Assembly (NCBI GenBank): GCA_017459445.1
Contig: JAFUDJ010000001.1
Coordinates: 1-46,182 of the forward strand
DNA length: 46,182 bases
DNA from: Prevotella sp.
GTDB lineage: Bacteria > Bacteroidota > Bacteroidia > Bacteroidales > Bacteroidaceae
Direction of reading: 5' to 3'
Shown here: one piece after another, positions 16,616 through 24,234 of the stretch
Numbering within the stretch: position 1 is the first letter of the stretch
How the letters are laid out: each line of letters opens with the position of its first letter
The notes under the pieces: model-generated
Told to the model about the DNA's origin: nothing
Databases searched by the model: none
What the model saw: the letters and a program-made list of their open reading frames with translations, nothing else
Program-made: the position numbers and the translations under genes

Positions 16616-17515
16616 ATGAAAAAACTTTTACTTACACTGACACTGTTCGTAGCCGTGGTAGCCGCCAAGGCCGTCACCGCTACCGTTTATGTACAGGCTG
16701 ACGCAGCCCCCTACCTCTATGGCTGGTACACCATTAACGGCGTTGAGACAAAAATCAATGGTGCATGGCCCGGCAAGCAGCTGACTGAGAGTACTACGAA
16801 GACCAATAAAGCTGGCGAAACCATCACCTTCTGGTACCAGACGTTCACCTTCGACAACACCTCTTCGTTCAACATCATCTTCAACGACGGTGCAAAGAAC
16901 AACACCAAGCAGACGGGCAATATCACCGACGTGTCTTCCGACCGTTACTTCACCTACGACGGTACTACCAAGTACACCGACATCACCGAGGACTTCGGCG
17001 TGGAGATTCCCGATGTGGAGATTCAGAGCGTAGCACTTATCTCTGAGTTGAATGGCTGGGACGGTCTGGCTCAGCTCTTCACCGAGGTGGAAAAGAATGC
17101 CAAGTACACCTTCAACCTCTCGCTGTCAGACGAAGACTTGACTACGATAGAAAGCTATTACCGCTTTAAGCTGATGGCCAACAGCTCGGCTTATCTCGAC
17201 TGGAACAACCTGACCTTCAACGACCCCAACGAGTGGTTGGAAGAGGATATCGCCCTTAGTGGCGGCAACATCGGTATCGCCTTTGAGGACGAGGGCATGC
17301 CCCACGACATTCTTTTCACCGCAACTTTCGGCGGCGGCAAGGACATCTACCAAGGCTGGACGCTGAAAGTAGAGCAGGGCACGTCGGGTGTCAACGCCAT
17401 CCGCACCACCCCGGGCGACAAGAACGCTCCGCGCTACAACATGGCCGGCCAGCGCGTTGCCAACGACTATCGCGGCCTCGTCATCCAGAACGGTCGTAAG
17501 ATGATGGTCAAGTAA
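16616..17515 (+). CDS. Secreted CBM26 starch-binding protein without a catalytic domain
   Basis: A 299-residue exported protein. After the signal peptide MKKLLLTLTLFVAVVAAKA comes a CBM26 module with APYLYGWYTING and GAWPGKQL, close to the modules at the C-terminus of the amylase just upstream. The second half (about residues 130-260) holds a SusE-like beta-sandwich beginning VALISELNGWDG. The tail NMAGQRV...NGRKMMVK matches the other secreted proteins here. No glycosidase motifs are present, so it probably binds starch at the cell surface and assists the amylase. Only a 105-base gap with a hairpin separates them, and no separate promoter was seen, so cotranscription is likely. Confidence 0.85.
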   Translation: MKKLLLTLTLFVAVVAAKAVTATVYVQADAAPYLYGWYTINGVETKINGAWPGKQLTESTTKTNKAGETITFWYQTFTFDNTSSFNIIFNDGAKNNTKQTGNITDVSSDRYFTYDGTTKYTDITEDFGVEIPDVEIQSVALISELNGWDGLAQLFTEVEKNAKYTFNLSLSDEDLTTIESYYRFKLMANSSAYLDWNNLTFNDPNEWLEEDIALSGGNIGIAFEDEGMPHDILFTATFGGGKDIYQGWTLKVEQGTSGVNAIRTTPGDKNAPRYNMAGQRVANDYRGLVIQNGRKMMVK

Positions 17516-17562
17516 CTCCTGCGCGGAAGCCTGACATTATTTGTTACAAGTACGATTTAAAC

Positions 17563-17604
17563 GAATTACACGAATGTCTTGCGATAGCAGCATTCGTGTA
17601 ATTC
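17563..17604. terminator. Bidirectional terminator between convergent genes
   Basis: GAATTACACGAATG pairs perfectly over 14 bp with CATTCGTGTAATTC around a 14-base loop, followed by TTTTATT on the plus strand. It lies between the CBM26 gene (plus) and the TPR gene (minus). Confidence 0.8.
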
Positions 17605-17609
17605 TTTTA

Positions 17610-18134
17610 TTATCTCTGTTGTTTCGCCTCTTTCTTCAGGCGCTTCGCCTCCGCCTTGCGCTGCTTCATGCGCTGCCTGAAAGCCGGATAGGCATCGGGC
17701 ACGCCCATATAGCCCGACTGGGCCGCCAGCCGGTAAGCCTCTTCGGCATTGTCGTAGTCGGCATATTGCTCGAACGACACGCCCATGAAATAATAGAGGT
17801 CAGGCGTGTGATAGTTCTTGGCCAGGGCACTGTCGCCATAAAGAATGGTCCGGTAGTAGTCCTTGGCCAGGTAGGCATCGTAGGCCAGTTCACAGAGCCG
17901 TATAAACTCCTTGCGGCAGCGCACGGAGTCCTCCGGCGTCATTTCCTTGACGACGGCCACGTCGTCGACGTTCCGCGTCCTCGACCAGAACATGCCGCTG
18001 CCGTCGAAGTGCGGCTCCTGCGTCAGTCCGTATCGGGTGTCCTGCGAGCGCAGTGCCCGGTGGTAGTGTGTCTCTTGTGCCACGGCCGTCGCAGCGACAA
18101 CCGTCAGCAGCGTGGTAATCAGCAGTTTCTTCAT
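17610..18134 (-). CDS. Exported TPR-like protein
   Basis: A 174-residue protein starting MKKLLITTLLTVVAATAVAQ, a signal peptide. The start is chosen 15 codons into the longer open frame because the signal peptide begins there. Residues 80-150 contain helical pairs such as AYDAYLAKDYYRTILYGDSA and YADYDNAEEAYRLAAQSGYM, typical of tetratricopeptide repeats, and the end is a Lys/Arg-rich helix. Such proteins scaffold protein contacts; the partner is unknown. It follows the hydrolase gene on the same strand after 67 bases and is likely in the same transcript. Confidence 0.7.
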   Translation of the reverse strand: MKKLLITTLLTVVAATAVAQETHYHRALRSQDTRYGLTQEPHFDGSGMFWSRTRNVDDVAVVKEMTPEDSVRCRKEFIRLCELAYDAYLAKDYYRTILYGDSALAKNYHTPDLYYFMGVSFEQYADYDNAEEAYRLAAQSGYMGVPDAYPAFRQRMKQRKAEAKRLKKEAKQQR

Positions 18135-18201
18135 CTTTCCAGTTTCGTTTAGTTGTTTTTTGTATGATACGCCCGACACGCGCCGATGTTAAGTATTTTT
18201 C

Positions 18202-19545
18202 TTATTTATAGAGCGACTTCAGGGCGTCGTCGGGTTCTATCTCCACCTTGCTTTCGTCGAGCATGCTACGGTCGAGGCCGAAGACGTCGATGAAGAAGTC
18301 GTAGACGGCCTGCCGCTTATTGGGGCCGAAGTCGTGGCGCTCGTTGGGCAGATGGACGTTGCGCACCTGTTCGCGGGCACCGTAGAAGTCGTAGATGCGC
18401 TGCAAGTATGGAAACTCCAGCGTAGGAACCGAGGCCGTCCAATCGCCGCCGTCGGAGACGATGAGCATAGGCTTCGGCGCCATGACGGCAGCCAGCTCCG
18501 GCTCGCACGTGCCGCCAGCCGCCAACTGCACCGGTTTGCCGCTCTCGCAGGGACACCCGCCGTCGAAATGCGACGCCAGGTGCACGACGGGAGCCGATGC
18601 CGTGACGCGCTCGTCGAGCAGCGACAGCAGCACGGTGTGCGTGCCGCCTCCTGAACCGCCCATCACGCCGACGCGCTGCGGGTCGATGTCCTTGCGGTTC
18701 TTGAGCATATAGTCCAGCAACACGTAGCCGCAGGCCGCCTGATAGACGTGGGCGCGGCTGGTGTGGTGAGCCTCCTTGCCCACCTCCTGCTCGCTCTCGC
18801 CCCAGCCATAGAGGTCGAAGTCAACGCAGACGGCGCCCATCCGCGCCAGCGTCCCCAGCCGCTGCTGCTCGTCCTTGCGGTAGCGGTATGGCCAGTGGCC
18901 GTCAGGACATACGATGAGGGCATGGCTGCCCGGCTTCCGGATGTTCCGGTCAGCGGGCGCATAGACGGTGCCGAAGAGGTGCTGTCCGGGCGTCAGCTCT
19001 ATGCAGATGTTCTGCGTGGTATAGCCGTCGTGCCTGCGCACCTTCGACAGTGTGACGGGGCGCTCATAGCGCACGGCCGGCGCTTTCCCCGTCGGCACCA
19101 ACACGCACGAGTCAAGGAAGGCGTCCAGTTCCAGCAACCGGCGCACCTCGCGGCGCAGCGTGTCGCGCCGGGCCTCCCACTGTGCCTTATTATTATATAA
19201 GGTGGAGAGGTAGTCAAGCATCTGCCGCCCTTCGTCCTCGTGGCGGCGCGGATACTCGTAGGGTTTTATCTTGTAGAGCTTGTCCGACTGCTTCCACCAG
19301 TTCCAGTCGAAGTATTTGCAGATGTTGTCAAGCGTCGTCTCCAAGGAATAGGGGCGGACGCGGAAGTCGGCATACGGCAGGCGGCGGCCCACGGTATCGA
19401 CATTATACTTGAACTTCACGCCAAAGCGGCGGCTGACATCGCCCATCAGGTCGCTGACGCTGCGCTCATAGGCCGTCTCGAACGACTGTGCGGCGGCTGC
19501 CGTCGACACGGCGGCAAGCAGCGCAAACCATATTTTTCTCATCAT
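18202..19545 (-). CDS. Secreted alpha/beta hydrolase with an N-terminal STN-like domain
   Basis: A 447-residue exported hydrolase. After the signal peptide (MMRKIWFALLAAVSTAAAAQ), residues 30-95 resemble an STN/secretin N-terminal domain, with FGVKFKYNVD and YSLETTLDNICKYFDW. From about residue 180 there is an alpha/beta-hydrolase fold of the acetyl-xylan-esterase-like kind: HALIVCPDGHWPY, the nucleophile elbow GVMGGSGGGTH, an acidic residue in VSDGGDW and the histidine in LPNERHDFGP. It is probably an esterase or related hydrolase acting outside the cytoplasm; the substrate cannot be told. The STN-hydrolase fusion is less usual. A second Met after the first makes the exact start uncertain by one codon. 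Confidence 0.75.
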   Translation of the reverse strand: MMRKIWFALLAAVSTAAAAQSFETAYERSVSDLMGDVSRRFGVKFKYNVDTVGRRLPYADFRVRPYSLETTLDNICKYFDWNWWKQSDKLYKIKPYEYPRRHEDEGRQMLDYLSTLYNNKAQWEARRDTLRREVRRLLELDAFLDSCVLVPTGKAPAVRYERPVTLSKVRRHDGYTTQNICIELTPGQHLFGTVYAPADRNIRKPGSHALIVCPDGHWPYRYRKDEQQRLGTLARMGAVCVDFDLYGWGESEQEVGKEAHHTSRAHVYQAACGYVLLDYMLKNRKDIDPQRVGVMGGSGGGTHTVLLSLLDERVTASAPVVHLASHFDGGCPCESGKPVQLAAGGTCEPELAAVMAPKPMLIVSDGGDWTASVPTLEFPYLQRIYDFYGAREQVRNVHLPNERHDFGPNKRQAVYDFFIDVFGLDRSMLDESKVEIEPDDALKSLYK

Positions 19546-19660
19546 TCAATGCTGTTTATTTAAAAGACTCCCCAGCCGCCATTTTGTCGTCAGCCCTCCG
19601 GAAAATCCTAATTTCTTCTAATTTTGCGCGAAAAGATAGGAGAAAATGAGGAAAAGATTG

Positions 19661-19668
19661 TAATTTTG
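19661..19668 (+). promoter_or_regulatory. -7 element for the MATE gene
   Basis: TAATTTTG, 15 bases before the chosen start at 19684; it shows that the upstream in-frame ATG at 19624 is not the start. Confidence 0.55.
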
Positions 19669-19683
19669 CAGTCCGCAAAACCC

Positions 19684-21087
19684 ATGGACACCAAGAAGAA
19701 CGAGAAGACCGACCTGCTGGCGTATATCCGCGAAGGGCGCACGATGACGCAGGGCGAGAAGCTGAGACTGATAGTCAGCCTCAGCATTCCGTCCATTCTG
19801 GCGCAGCTCTCGGCCACCGTCATGTTCTTCATCGACGCCTCCATGGTGGGTCACCTCGGCGCCAAGGCGTCGGCTTCCATCGGTCTTGTGGAGACCACCA
19901 CGTGGCTGATGGGCGGTCTGGGGTCGGCAGTCAACATGGGATTCTCCGTCCAGGTGGCCCACGCCATCGGCGCCAACGACTTCAAGCGTGCGCGGCGCAT
20001 CCTGCGGCAGTCGCTGGTGTGCAGCATGGCGTTCAGCCTCATGCTCTCCGTCTCCGGGCTCCTCGTCTGCCGTCCCCTGCCCTACTGGCTGGGCGGCACG
20101 GCGGAGATAGCCTCCGATGCCTCGCTGTATTTCGCCATCGTCGGCGTGTGCGGCATCTTCTTCCAGCTGGAGGGTCTGGCCGGCTCGATGCTCAAGTGCT
20201 CGGGCAACATGAAGATTCCGTCGATGCTGAACATCCTGATGTGCGTCCTGGACGTGCTGTTCAACTACCTCTTTATCTACGTCATCGGCCTCGGTGTCAT
20301 GGGAGCCGCCTTGGGAACTGGCATTGCCGAGTTCGTCACGGCGGCGCTGATGCTCTACTTCCTGCTCTTCCGCAGCAGCATGCTGGGCCTCTTCAGCGAC
20401 GATGAGAAGAAGAAGGAGAACAGCTGGGACAAGTTCAGACCCAGGGCCGACGTGGTGCGCAACGCCTTCAATATCGGCGCACCCATGGCCTTGCAGCACC
20501 TGCTGATGGGCAGCGCCCAAATAGTCAGCACGCTCATCGTCGCCCCGTTAGGCACCCTGGCCATCGCCGCCCACTCCCTTGGCATCACCGTCGAGAGCCT
20601 CTGCTACATGCCCGGCTACGGCATTGCCGAGGCTGCCACGACCCTCGTAGGGCAGAGTTTCGGCGCCCGCAAGCGGGCACTGACGCGCTCGTTCGCCTAC
20701 ATGTCGGCCGGCCTGGGCATGACGGTGATGACGCTGATGGGCGTGCTGATGTGGATTTTCGCGCCGGAGCTGATGTCGCTCATGACACCCGTCGACGACA
20801 TCATCGCCCTCGGCGCCGACTGCCTGCGCATCGAAGCCTACGCCGAGCCGATGTTCGCCGCCGCCATCGTGTGCAACGGCATCTTCATCGGCACCGGCGA
20901 CACGCTGCGACCCGCCATCATGAGCCTGCTGTCCATGTGGGGCGTGCGCCTGACGCTGGCCGCCCTGCTGGCTACTACCTACGGACTGCCCGGCGTATGG
21001 ACGGCCATGGCCATCGAGCTGACCTTCCGGGGCATCATCTTCCTCAGCCGGCTGCTGCATGGCGGATGGCTGAAAAAACTGCCATGA
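19684..21087 (+). CDS. MATE-family multidrug/metabolite exporter
   Basis: A 467-residue inner-membrane transporter with about 12 hydrophobic segments, the MATE norm. MATE antiporters use sodium or proton gradients to expel cationic drugs or metabolites. The two homologous halves are visible: IPSILAQLSATVMFFIDASM near residue 40 and IGAPMALQHLLMGSAQIVST near residue 270. The start at ATG 19684 follows a -7 element and gives a short cytoplasmic N-terminus (MDTKKNEKTDLLAYIREGR). The substrate is unknown. The gene stands alone, divergent from the hydrolase, and faces a minus-strand RNA unit beyond its 3' end. Confidence 0.9.
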   Translation: MDTKKNEKTDLLAYIREGRTMTQGEKLRLIVSLSIPSILAQLSATVMFFIDASMVGHLGAKASASIGLVETTTWLMGGLGSAVNMGFSVQVAHAIGANDFKRARRILRQSLVCSMAFSLMLSVSGLLVCRPLPYWLGGTAEIASDASLYFAIVGVCGIFFQLEGLAGSMLKCSGNMKIPSMLNILMCVLDVLFNYLFIYVIGLGVMGAALGTGIAEFVTAALMLYFLLFRSSMLGLFSDDEKKKENSWDKFRPRADVVRNAFNIGAPMALQHLLMGSAQIVSTLIVAPLGTLAIAAHSLGITVESLCYMPGYGIAEAATTLVGQSFGARKRALTRSFAYMSAGLGMTVMTLMGVLMWIFAPELMSLMTPVDDIIALGADCLRIEAYAEPMFAAAIVCNGIFIGTGDTLRPAIMSLLSMWGVRLTLAALLATTYGLPGVWTAMAIELTFRGIIFLSRLLHGGWLKKLP

Positions 21088-21125
21088 AAAAGTTGTGCAG
21101 CCTACGAACCACTCGCAGGCTGCAC
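21086..21125 (-). terminator. Intrinsic terminator of the minus-strand RNA
   Basis: On the minus strand a 9-bp stem, GTGCAGCCT with AGGCTGCAC, is followed by AACTTTTT. It would end leftward transcription just at the MATE stop codon. On the plus strand the same hairpin is followed by a weaker T-rich run. Confidence 0.75.
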
Positions 21126-21368
21126 TCGTTTTCTTTTCCTATTAATAACTAAAACCTTTGCTTTCTCTAAATTACCTTAGTTTACTAACACCTTTCTCTT
21201 TAACTAACTACTAACCAAATTACTAACTTTACGCTTATGAACTGTCTTCTTCTTTTTATATCGTTATCCTTTCCCTCTCCTGCAATCTTATTACCTTTTT
21301 ACCTATTTAGCAGTGTATCCTGATTCTTCTTACCTTTTGTCCTTAAACCTTCTTACCTTTTGTTTGAC
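21088..21368 (-). ncRNA. Purine-rich transcript without an ORF
   Basis: Between a promoter at 21373-21380 and the terminator at 21086-21125 the minus strand is A/G-rich, with repeated AAAGGTAAGAAG words and many stops. I found no ATG in the region. A noncoding RNA of about 280 nucleotides is inferred. Its promoter is a near-copy of the one driving the micropeptide at 22905. Confidence 0.5.
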
Positions 21369-21372
21369 GATG

Positions 21373-21455
21373 CAAAGGTACAACGTTTTCCGTTACGTTG
21401 TACCAACAGCATGTTTTTTTCGTCGAAAAAGTGGGTTATTCTTGATGCAAATCAA
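21373..21455 (-). promoter_or_regulatory. Promoter with Fnr/Crp-like box for the purine-rich RNA
   Basis: TACCTTTG (21373-21380) is followed by CATCGTCAAA. Upstream are CGGAAAAC and, 68.5 bases from the element to the box centre, TTGATGCAAATCAA (21442-21455), which fits TTGAT-N4-ATCAA. The box overlaps the last codons of ksgA. Confidence 0.6.
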
Positions 21456-22285
21456 GTCGCTGTGTCCGCACACGGCGCAATTATGTCCGCAAACAGTGCC
21501 TTTTCCACCCTATTTGTCAGCTCCACGAAGTCGGCAATCGACAACTGTTCCGGCCGGAGCGTCATGAAGTCATGGGCAAAGAGGTCATCGGCACCACCGG
21601 CGTCCCTGGGCAACAACTGGCGCAGCGACACGCGCAGCATCTTGCGACGCTGGTTGAACACGGCCTTCACCACCCGCCGGAACAGCTGCTCGTCGCAGCC
21701 CAGCTGCTGCCGGGCGTTGCGCGTCAGCCGGATGACGGCACTCAGCACCTTGGGCGGCGGATTGAATACCGTCGGCTCTACCGTGAAAAGATACTCCACG
21801 TCGTACCACGCCTGCAGCAGCACCGACAGGATGCCGTACTGCTTCGTGCCGGGCTGCGAAGCCATGCGCACCGCCACCTCGTGCTGTATCATGCCCGTAC
21901 AGCAGGGGATGAGGTCGCGGTTGTCGAGCATCTTGAAAAAAATCTGCGACGAGATGTCGTAGGGGTAGTTGCCCGTCAGCACAAACTGTCCGCCGCCGAA
22001 CACCTGCCGCAAGTCCATGCGCAGGAAGTCCTCGCCCAGAATGTTCTCGCGCAGCCGGGGGAAGTGCTCGTGCAGATAGGCCACCGACTCGCGGTCTATC
22101 TCCACCACCTTCAGCTGCCGGGGCTTCTCCACGAGGTATTGCGTCATCACCCCCATGCCCGGACCTACCTCCAGCACGGGCAGTTCAGCATAGGGTTCAT
22201 CCACCGTGTCGGCTATCCGACGGGCTATCGTCAGGTCGGTCAGGAAGTGCTGGCCGAGGTTCTTCTTGGGTCTTACCTGCTTCAT
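21452..22285 (-). CDS. rsmA: 16S rRNA dimethyladenosine transferase
   Basis: A 277-residue cytoplasmic methyltransferase (KsgA) that dimethylates two adjacent adenines near the 3' end of 16S rRNA late in 30S assembly. The family signature is clear: MKQVRPKKNLGQHFL at the start, the SAM-binding VLEVGPGMGVMTQYL, and the catalytic-site motif GNYPYDIS (NLPY variant). The start is the ATG before KQVRPKK; a longer open frame upstream adds 57 residues unlike the family and crosses the promoter. It has its own TTTG-N20-TAATTTTG promoter. The C-terminal codons overlap a palindrome that may control the neighbouring RNA. Confidence 0.95.
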   Translation of the reverse strand: MKQVRPKKNLGQHFLTDLTIARRIADTVDEPYAELPVLEVGPGMGVMTQYLVEKPRQLKVVEIDRESVAYLHEHFPRLRENILGEDFLRMDLRQVFGGGQFVLTGNYPYDISSQIFFKMLDNRDLIPCCTGMIQHEVAVRMASQPGTKQYGILSVLLQAWYDVEYLFTVEPTVFNPPPKVLSAVIRLTRNARQQLGCDEQLFRRVVKAVFNQRRKMLRVSLRQLLPRDAGGADDLFAHDFMTLRPEQLSIADFVELTNRVEKALFADIIAPCADTAT

Positions 22286-22318
22286 TCGTATCGGCAAAAT
22301 TGGCTTCTTTCGTGTCGG

Positions 22319-22350
22319 CAAAATTACAATTTGTTTCCGACATAGCCAAA
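22319..22350 (-). promoter_or_regulatory. Promoter of rsmA
   Basis: Minus strand: TTTG, 20 bases, TAATTTTG (22326 to 22319). Just downstream, AATTTTGCCGACACGAAAG and a near-copy with GATACGAATG form a 24-bp tandem duplication of the initiation region. Confidence 0.7.
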
Positions 22351-22478
22351 CATTCCCGCCGATTTCTTGCGGGCAAGCCCTCAAGATAATGGGCGGCGGC
22401 AGCTGGAATGACGGCCGATGGCAGCCGGAATAATGGCCAATGGCAGCCGGTTTCATGCCATTTGCCCGTCACCTCTTT

Positions 22479-22781
22479 GGCAAACGGAAATCAGTTTTCT
22501 GGCAAACGGAAATCAGTTTTCTGGCAAACAAAATTCAGTTTCTCCGCTAAACCAATATTATTTCTCCGCTAAACCGACTCTGTTTCTCCGCTAAACCAAC
22601 ATAGTTTACCGGAGAAATGAAACACGTTTAGCGGAGAAACTGGGTACGTTTAGCGGAGAAACAGCATTGAGAGTGACATAAAACTCTGAGCCGCACGGCA
22701 AAAAACTCTAAGCTACACGGCATAAAGCCCTAAGCTACCCGGCATAAACCCCTGAGCTACCCGGCATAACCCCCACAGCAA
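22479..22781. repeat. 22-bp-period array 2, four modules
   Basis: Word starts are spaced exactly 22 bp within each module: GGCAAAC at 22479, 22501, 22523; TTTCTCCGCTAAACC at 22539, 22561, 22583; the inverted GTTTAGCGGAGAAAC at 22626 and 22648 with a variant at 22604; and CACGGCA/CCCGGCA at 22694, 22716, 22738, 22760. Most units fit GTTT, seven or eight bases, AAAC. No gene is seen here. Confidence 0.9.
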
Positions 22782-22837
22782 TATGCCTGCAAACAACCCG
22801 GAAAACAAGGCTTGCAGCGCCCCGCGACAAAACACAA

Positions 22838-22872
22838 CGAAAAAGCCGCAGGCACAAACGGTCTGCGGCTTT
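22838..22872 (-). terminator. Intrinsic terminator of the micropeptide gene
   Basis: Minus strand: AAAGCCGCAG and CTGCGGCTTT, a perfect 10-bp stem with an 11-base loop, running into TTTTT. It lies 33 bases beyond the micropeptide stop. Confidence 0.88.
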
Positions 22873-22904
22873 ACACTATCTAACTAACACTCACTGTATG
22901 TTTC

Positions 22905-22997
22905 TTACTTTAAAAGTACCTTTGCATGCTTGCAAATGTACAGGGCCTCGACGGCTGCTACGGCCTCAACGGCCAGTGAAATCATTGTTAACATCAT
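22905..22997 (-). CDS. 30-residue single-span membrane micropeptide
   Basis: An ORF starting MMLTMISLAVEAVAAVEALY and ending ICKHAKVLLK. Residues 3-22 form one hydrophobic, Ala/Val/Leu-rich helix with two glutamates; the end is basic, suggesting an N-out or hairpin-free single span. It lies inside a complete small transcription unit: Fnr/Crp-like box, promoter, about 55-base leader with AAAGGA near the start, the ORF, and an intrinsic terminator. That layout is the main reason to believe it. I do not recognise the family. It could be a stress-induced membrane peptide or a toxin-like protein; both are inference. Confidence 0.65.
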   Translation of the reverse strand: MMLTMISLAVEAVAAVEALYICKHAKVLLK

Positions 22998-23057
22998 ACT
23001 CTTTTCCTTTCTCTAATCGTTTGTTGTTATCCTTTTGTCTTTTTCTTTTTGACGATG

Positions 23058-23140
23058 CAAAGGTACGGTGTTTTCCGCAAACAACCCCCGCCTCCGCAAC
23101 GGTTTCTACGGAAAAGCGACAATTCTTTGACGCATGTCAA
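23058..23140 (-). promoter_or_regulatory. Promoter with Fnr/Crp-like box for the micropeptide
   Basis: TACCTTTG (23058-23065) then CATCGTCAAA, with CGGAAAAC upstream and TTGACGCATGTCAA at 23127-23140. The distance from the -7 element to the box centre is 68.5 bases, identical to the promoter at 21373. Confidence 0.65.
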
Positions 23141-23156
23141 CAAAATCCCGAATCGT

Positions 23157-23188
23157 TTGACTTATATCAAAATTATTTTGTACCTTTG
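23157..23188 (+). promoter_or_regulatory. Promoter and second Fnr/Crp-like box for the flippase-like gene
   Basis: TTGACTTATATCAA (23157-23170) overlaps the -33 region; TACCTTTG follows at 23181-23188, 41 bases before the gene. Binding here would be expected to affect transcription directly. Confidence 0.55.
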
Positions 23189-23229
23189 CAGCAAACTTTA
23201 CCGATTGCCACGAAAGCAAGCATGAATCC

Positions 23230-24234
23230 ATGAAACTGGGCAGCATCATACTGAAGATACTCATGCCGCTGGTCCTGGGCGCGGCCATCCTCTACTGGAT
23301 GTACCGTGGAGAGGACTGGCAGCAGATTCGCCACGTGATGACCGACGAGATGGACTGGACGTGGATGCTGCTGTCGTTCCCGTTCGGCATCCTGGCACAG
23401 ATGTGCCGGGGCTGGCGGTGGCGGCAGACACTGGAGCCCGTCGGCGAGCATCCCCGTGCGTCGGTTGCCATCCATAGCATCTTCCTTTCCTACGCAGCCT
23501 CCCTGCTCATCCCAAGGGTCGGCGAGTTCATGCGCTGCGGCGTCCTGAAGCGCTACGACGGCGTTTCGTTCTCGAAAGCGCTGGGAACGGTGGTCACCGA
23601 GCGAGCCATCGACTCGCTGTTGGTCATGGGCATCACGGCCATTGTCCTGTTACTGGAGATGAGTACCTTCGGCACCTTCTTCCGCACCACGGGTACCAAC
23701 CTGCACGACATCCTGCACGGCTTCTCATGGGCGGGCTACTTCGTGGCCGCCGTCTGCGCCGTGGCCATCCTCATCCTGCTGCACTTCCTGCTGCGCAAGC
23801 TCTCTATATATAATAAGGTGAAAGCCACGCTGGGCGGCATCTGGCAGGGCGTCATCTCGCTTCGGCGGGTTCGCAACATCCCGCTGTTCGCGTTCTTCAC
23901 GCTGGCCATCTGGGTCAGCTACTTCCTGCACTACTACCTGACGTTCTTTTGCTTCGACTTCACGGCAGACCTCGGGCTGGGCTGCGCCCTGGTGACGTTC
24001 ATCGTCGGCAGCATTGCCGTCATCGTACCCACACCCAACGGTGCCGGACCGTGGCACTTCGCCGTCAAGACCATGCTCATCCTCTACGGAGTGGCCGACG
24101 AAAAGGCCCTCTATTTTGTGCTTATCGTACATACCGTACAGACCATGCTGGTCATTGCCCTGGGCATCTATGCCTGGCTGGCACTCAGCTTCACGAAAAT
24201 AAGAACTAACCCTCAAAACAACCTTAATTTATGA
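23230..24234 (+). CDS. LPG-synthase-TM/UPF0104-like membrane protein
   Basis: A 334-residue integral membrane protein with about eight hydrophobic segments. The pattern matches the lysylphosphatidylglycerol synthase transmembrane (flippase-like, UPF0104) family: CRGWRWRQTL near residue 60, LLIPRVGEFMRC around 97, TVVTERAIDSL around 120 and VPTPNGAGPWHFAVKTML near 265. Some relatives translocate lipids or glycolipids; substrate unknown here. Its TGA overlaps the ATG of pepD by ATGA, indicating translational coupling. It has its own promoter with an Fnr/Crp-like palindrome. The ATG at 23230 is preferred; another ATG eight bases upstream is out of frame. Confidence 0.85.
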   Translation: MKLGSIILKILMPLVLGAAILYWMYRGEDWQQIRHVMTDEMDWTWMLLSFPFGILAQMCRGWRWRQTLEPVGEHPRASVAIHSIFLSYAASLLIPRVGEFMRCGVLKRYDGVSFSKALGTVVTERAIDSLLVMGITAIVLLLEMSTFGTFFRTTGTNLHDILHGFSWAGYFVAAVCAVAILILLHFLLRKLSIYNKVKATLGGIWQGVISLRRVRNIPLFAFFTLAIWVSYFLHYYLTFFCFDFTADLGLGCALVTFIVGSIAVIVPTPNGAGPWHFAVKTMLILYGVADEKALYFVLIVHTVQTMLVIALGIYAWLALSFTKIRTNPQNNLNL

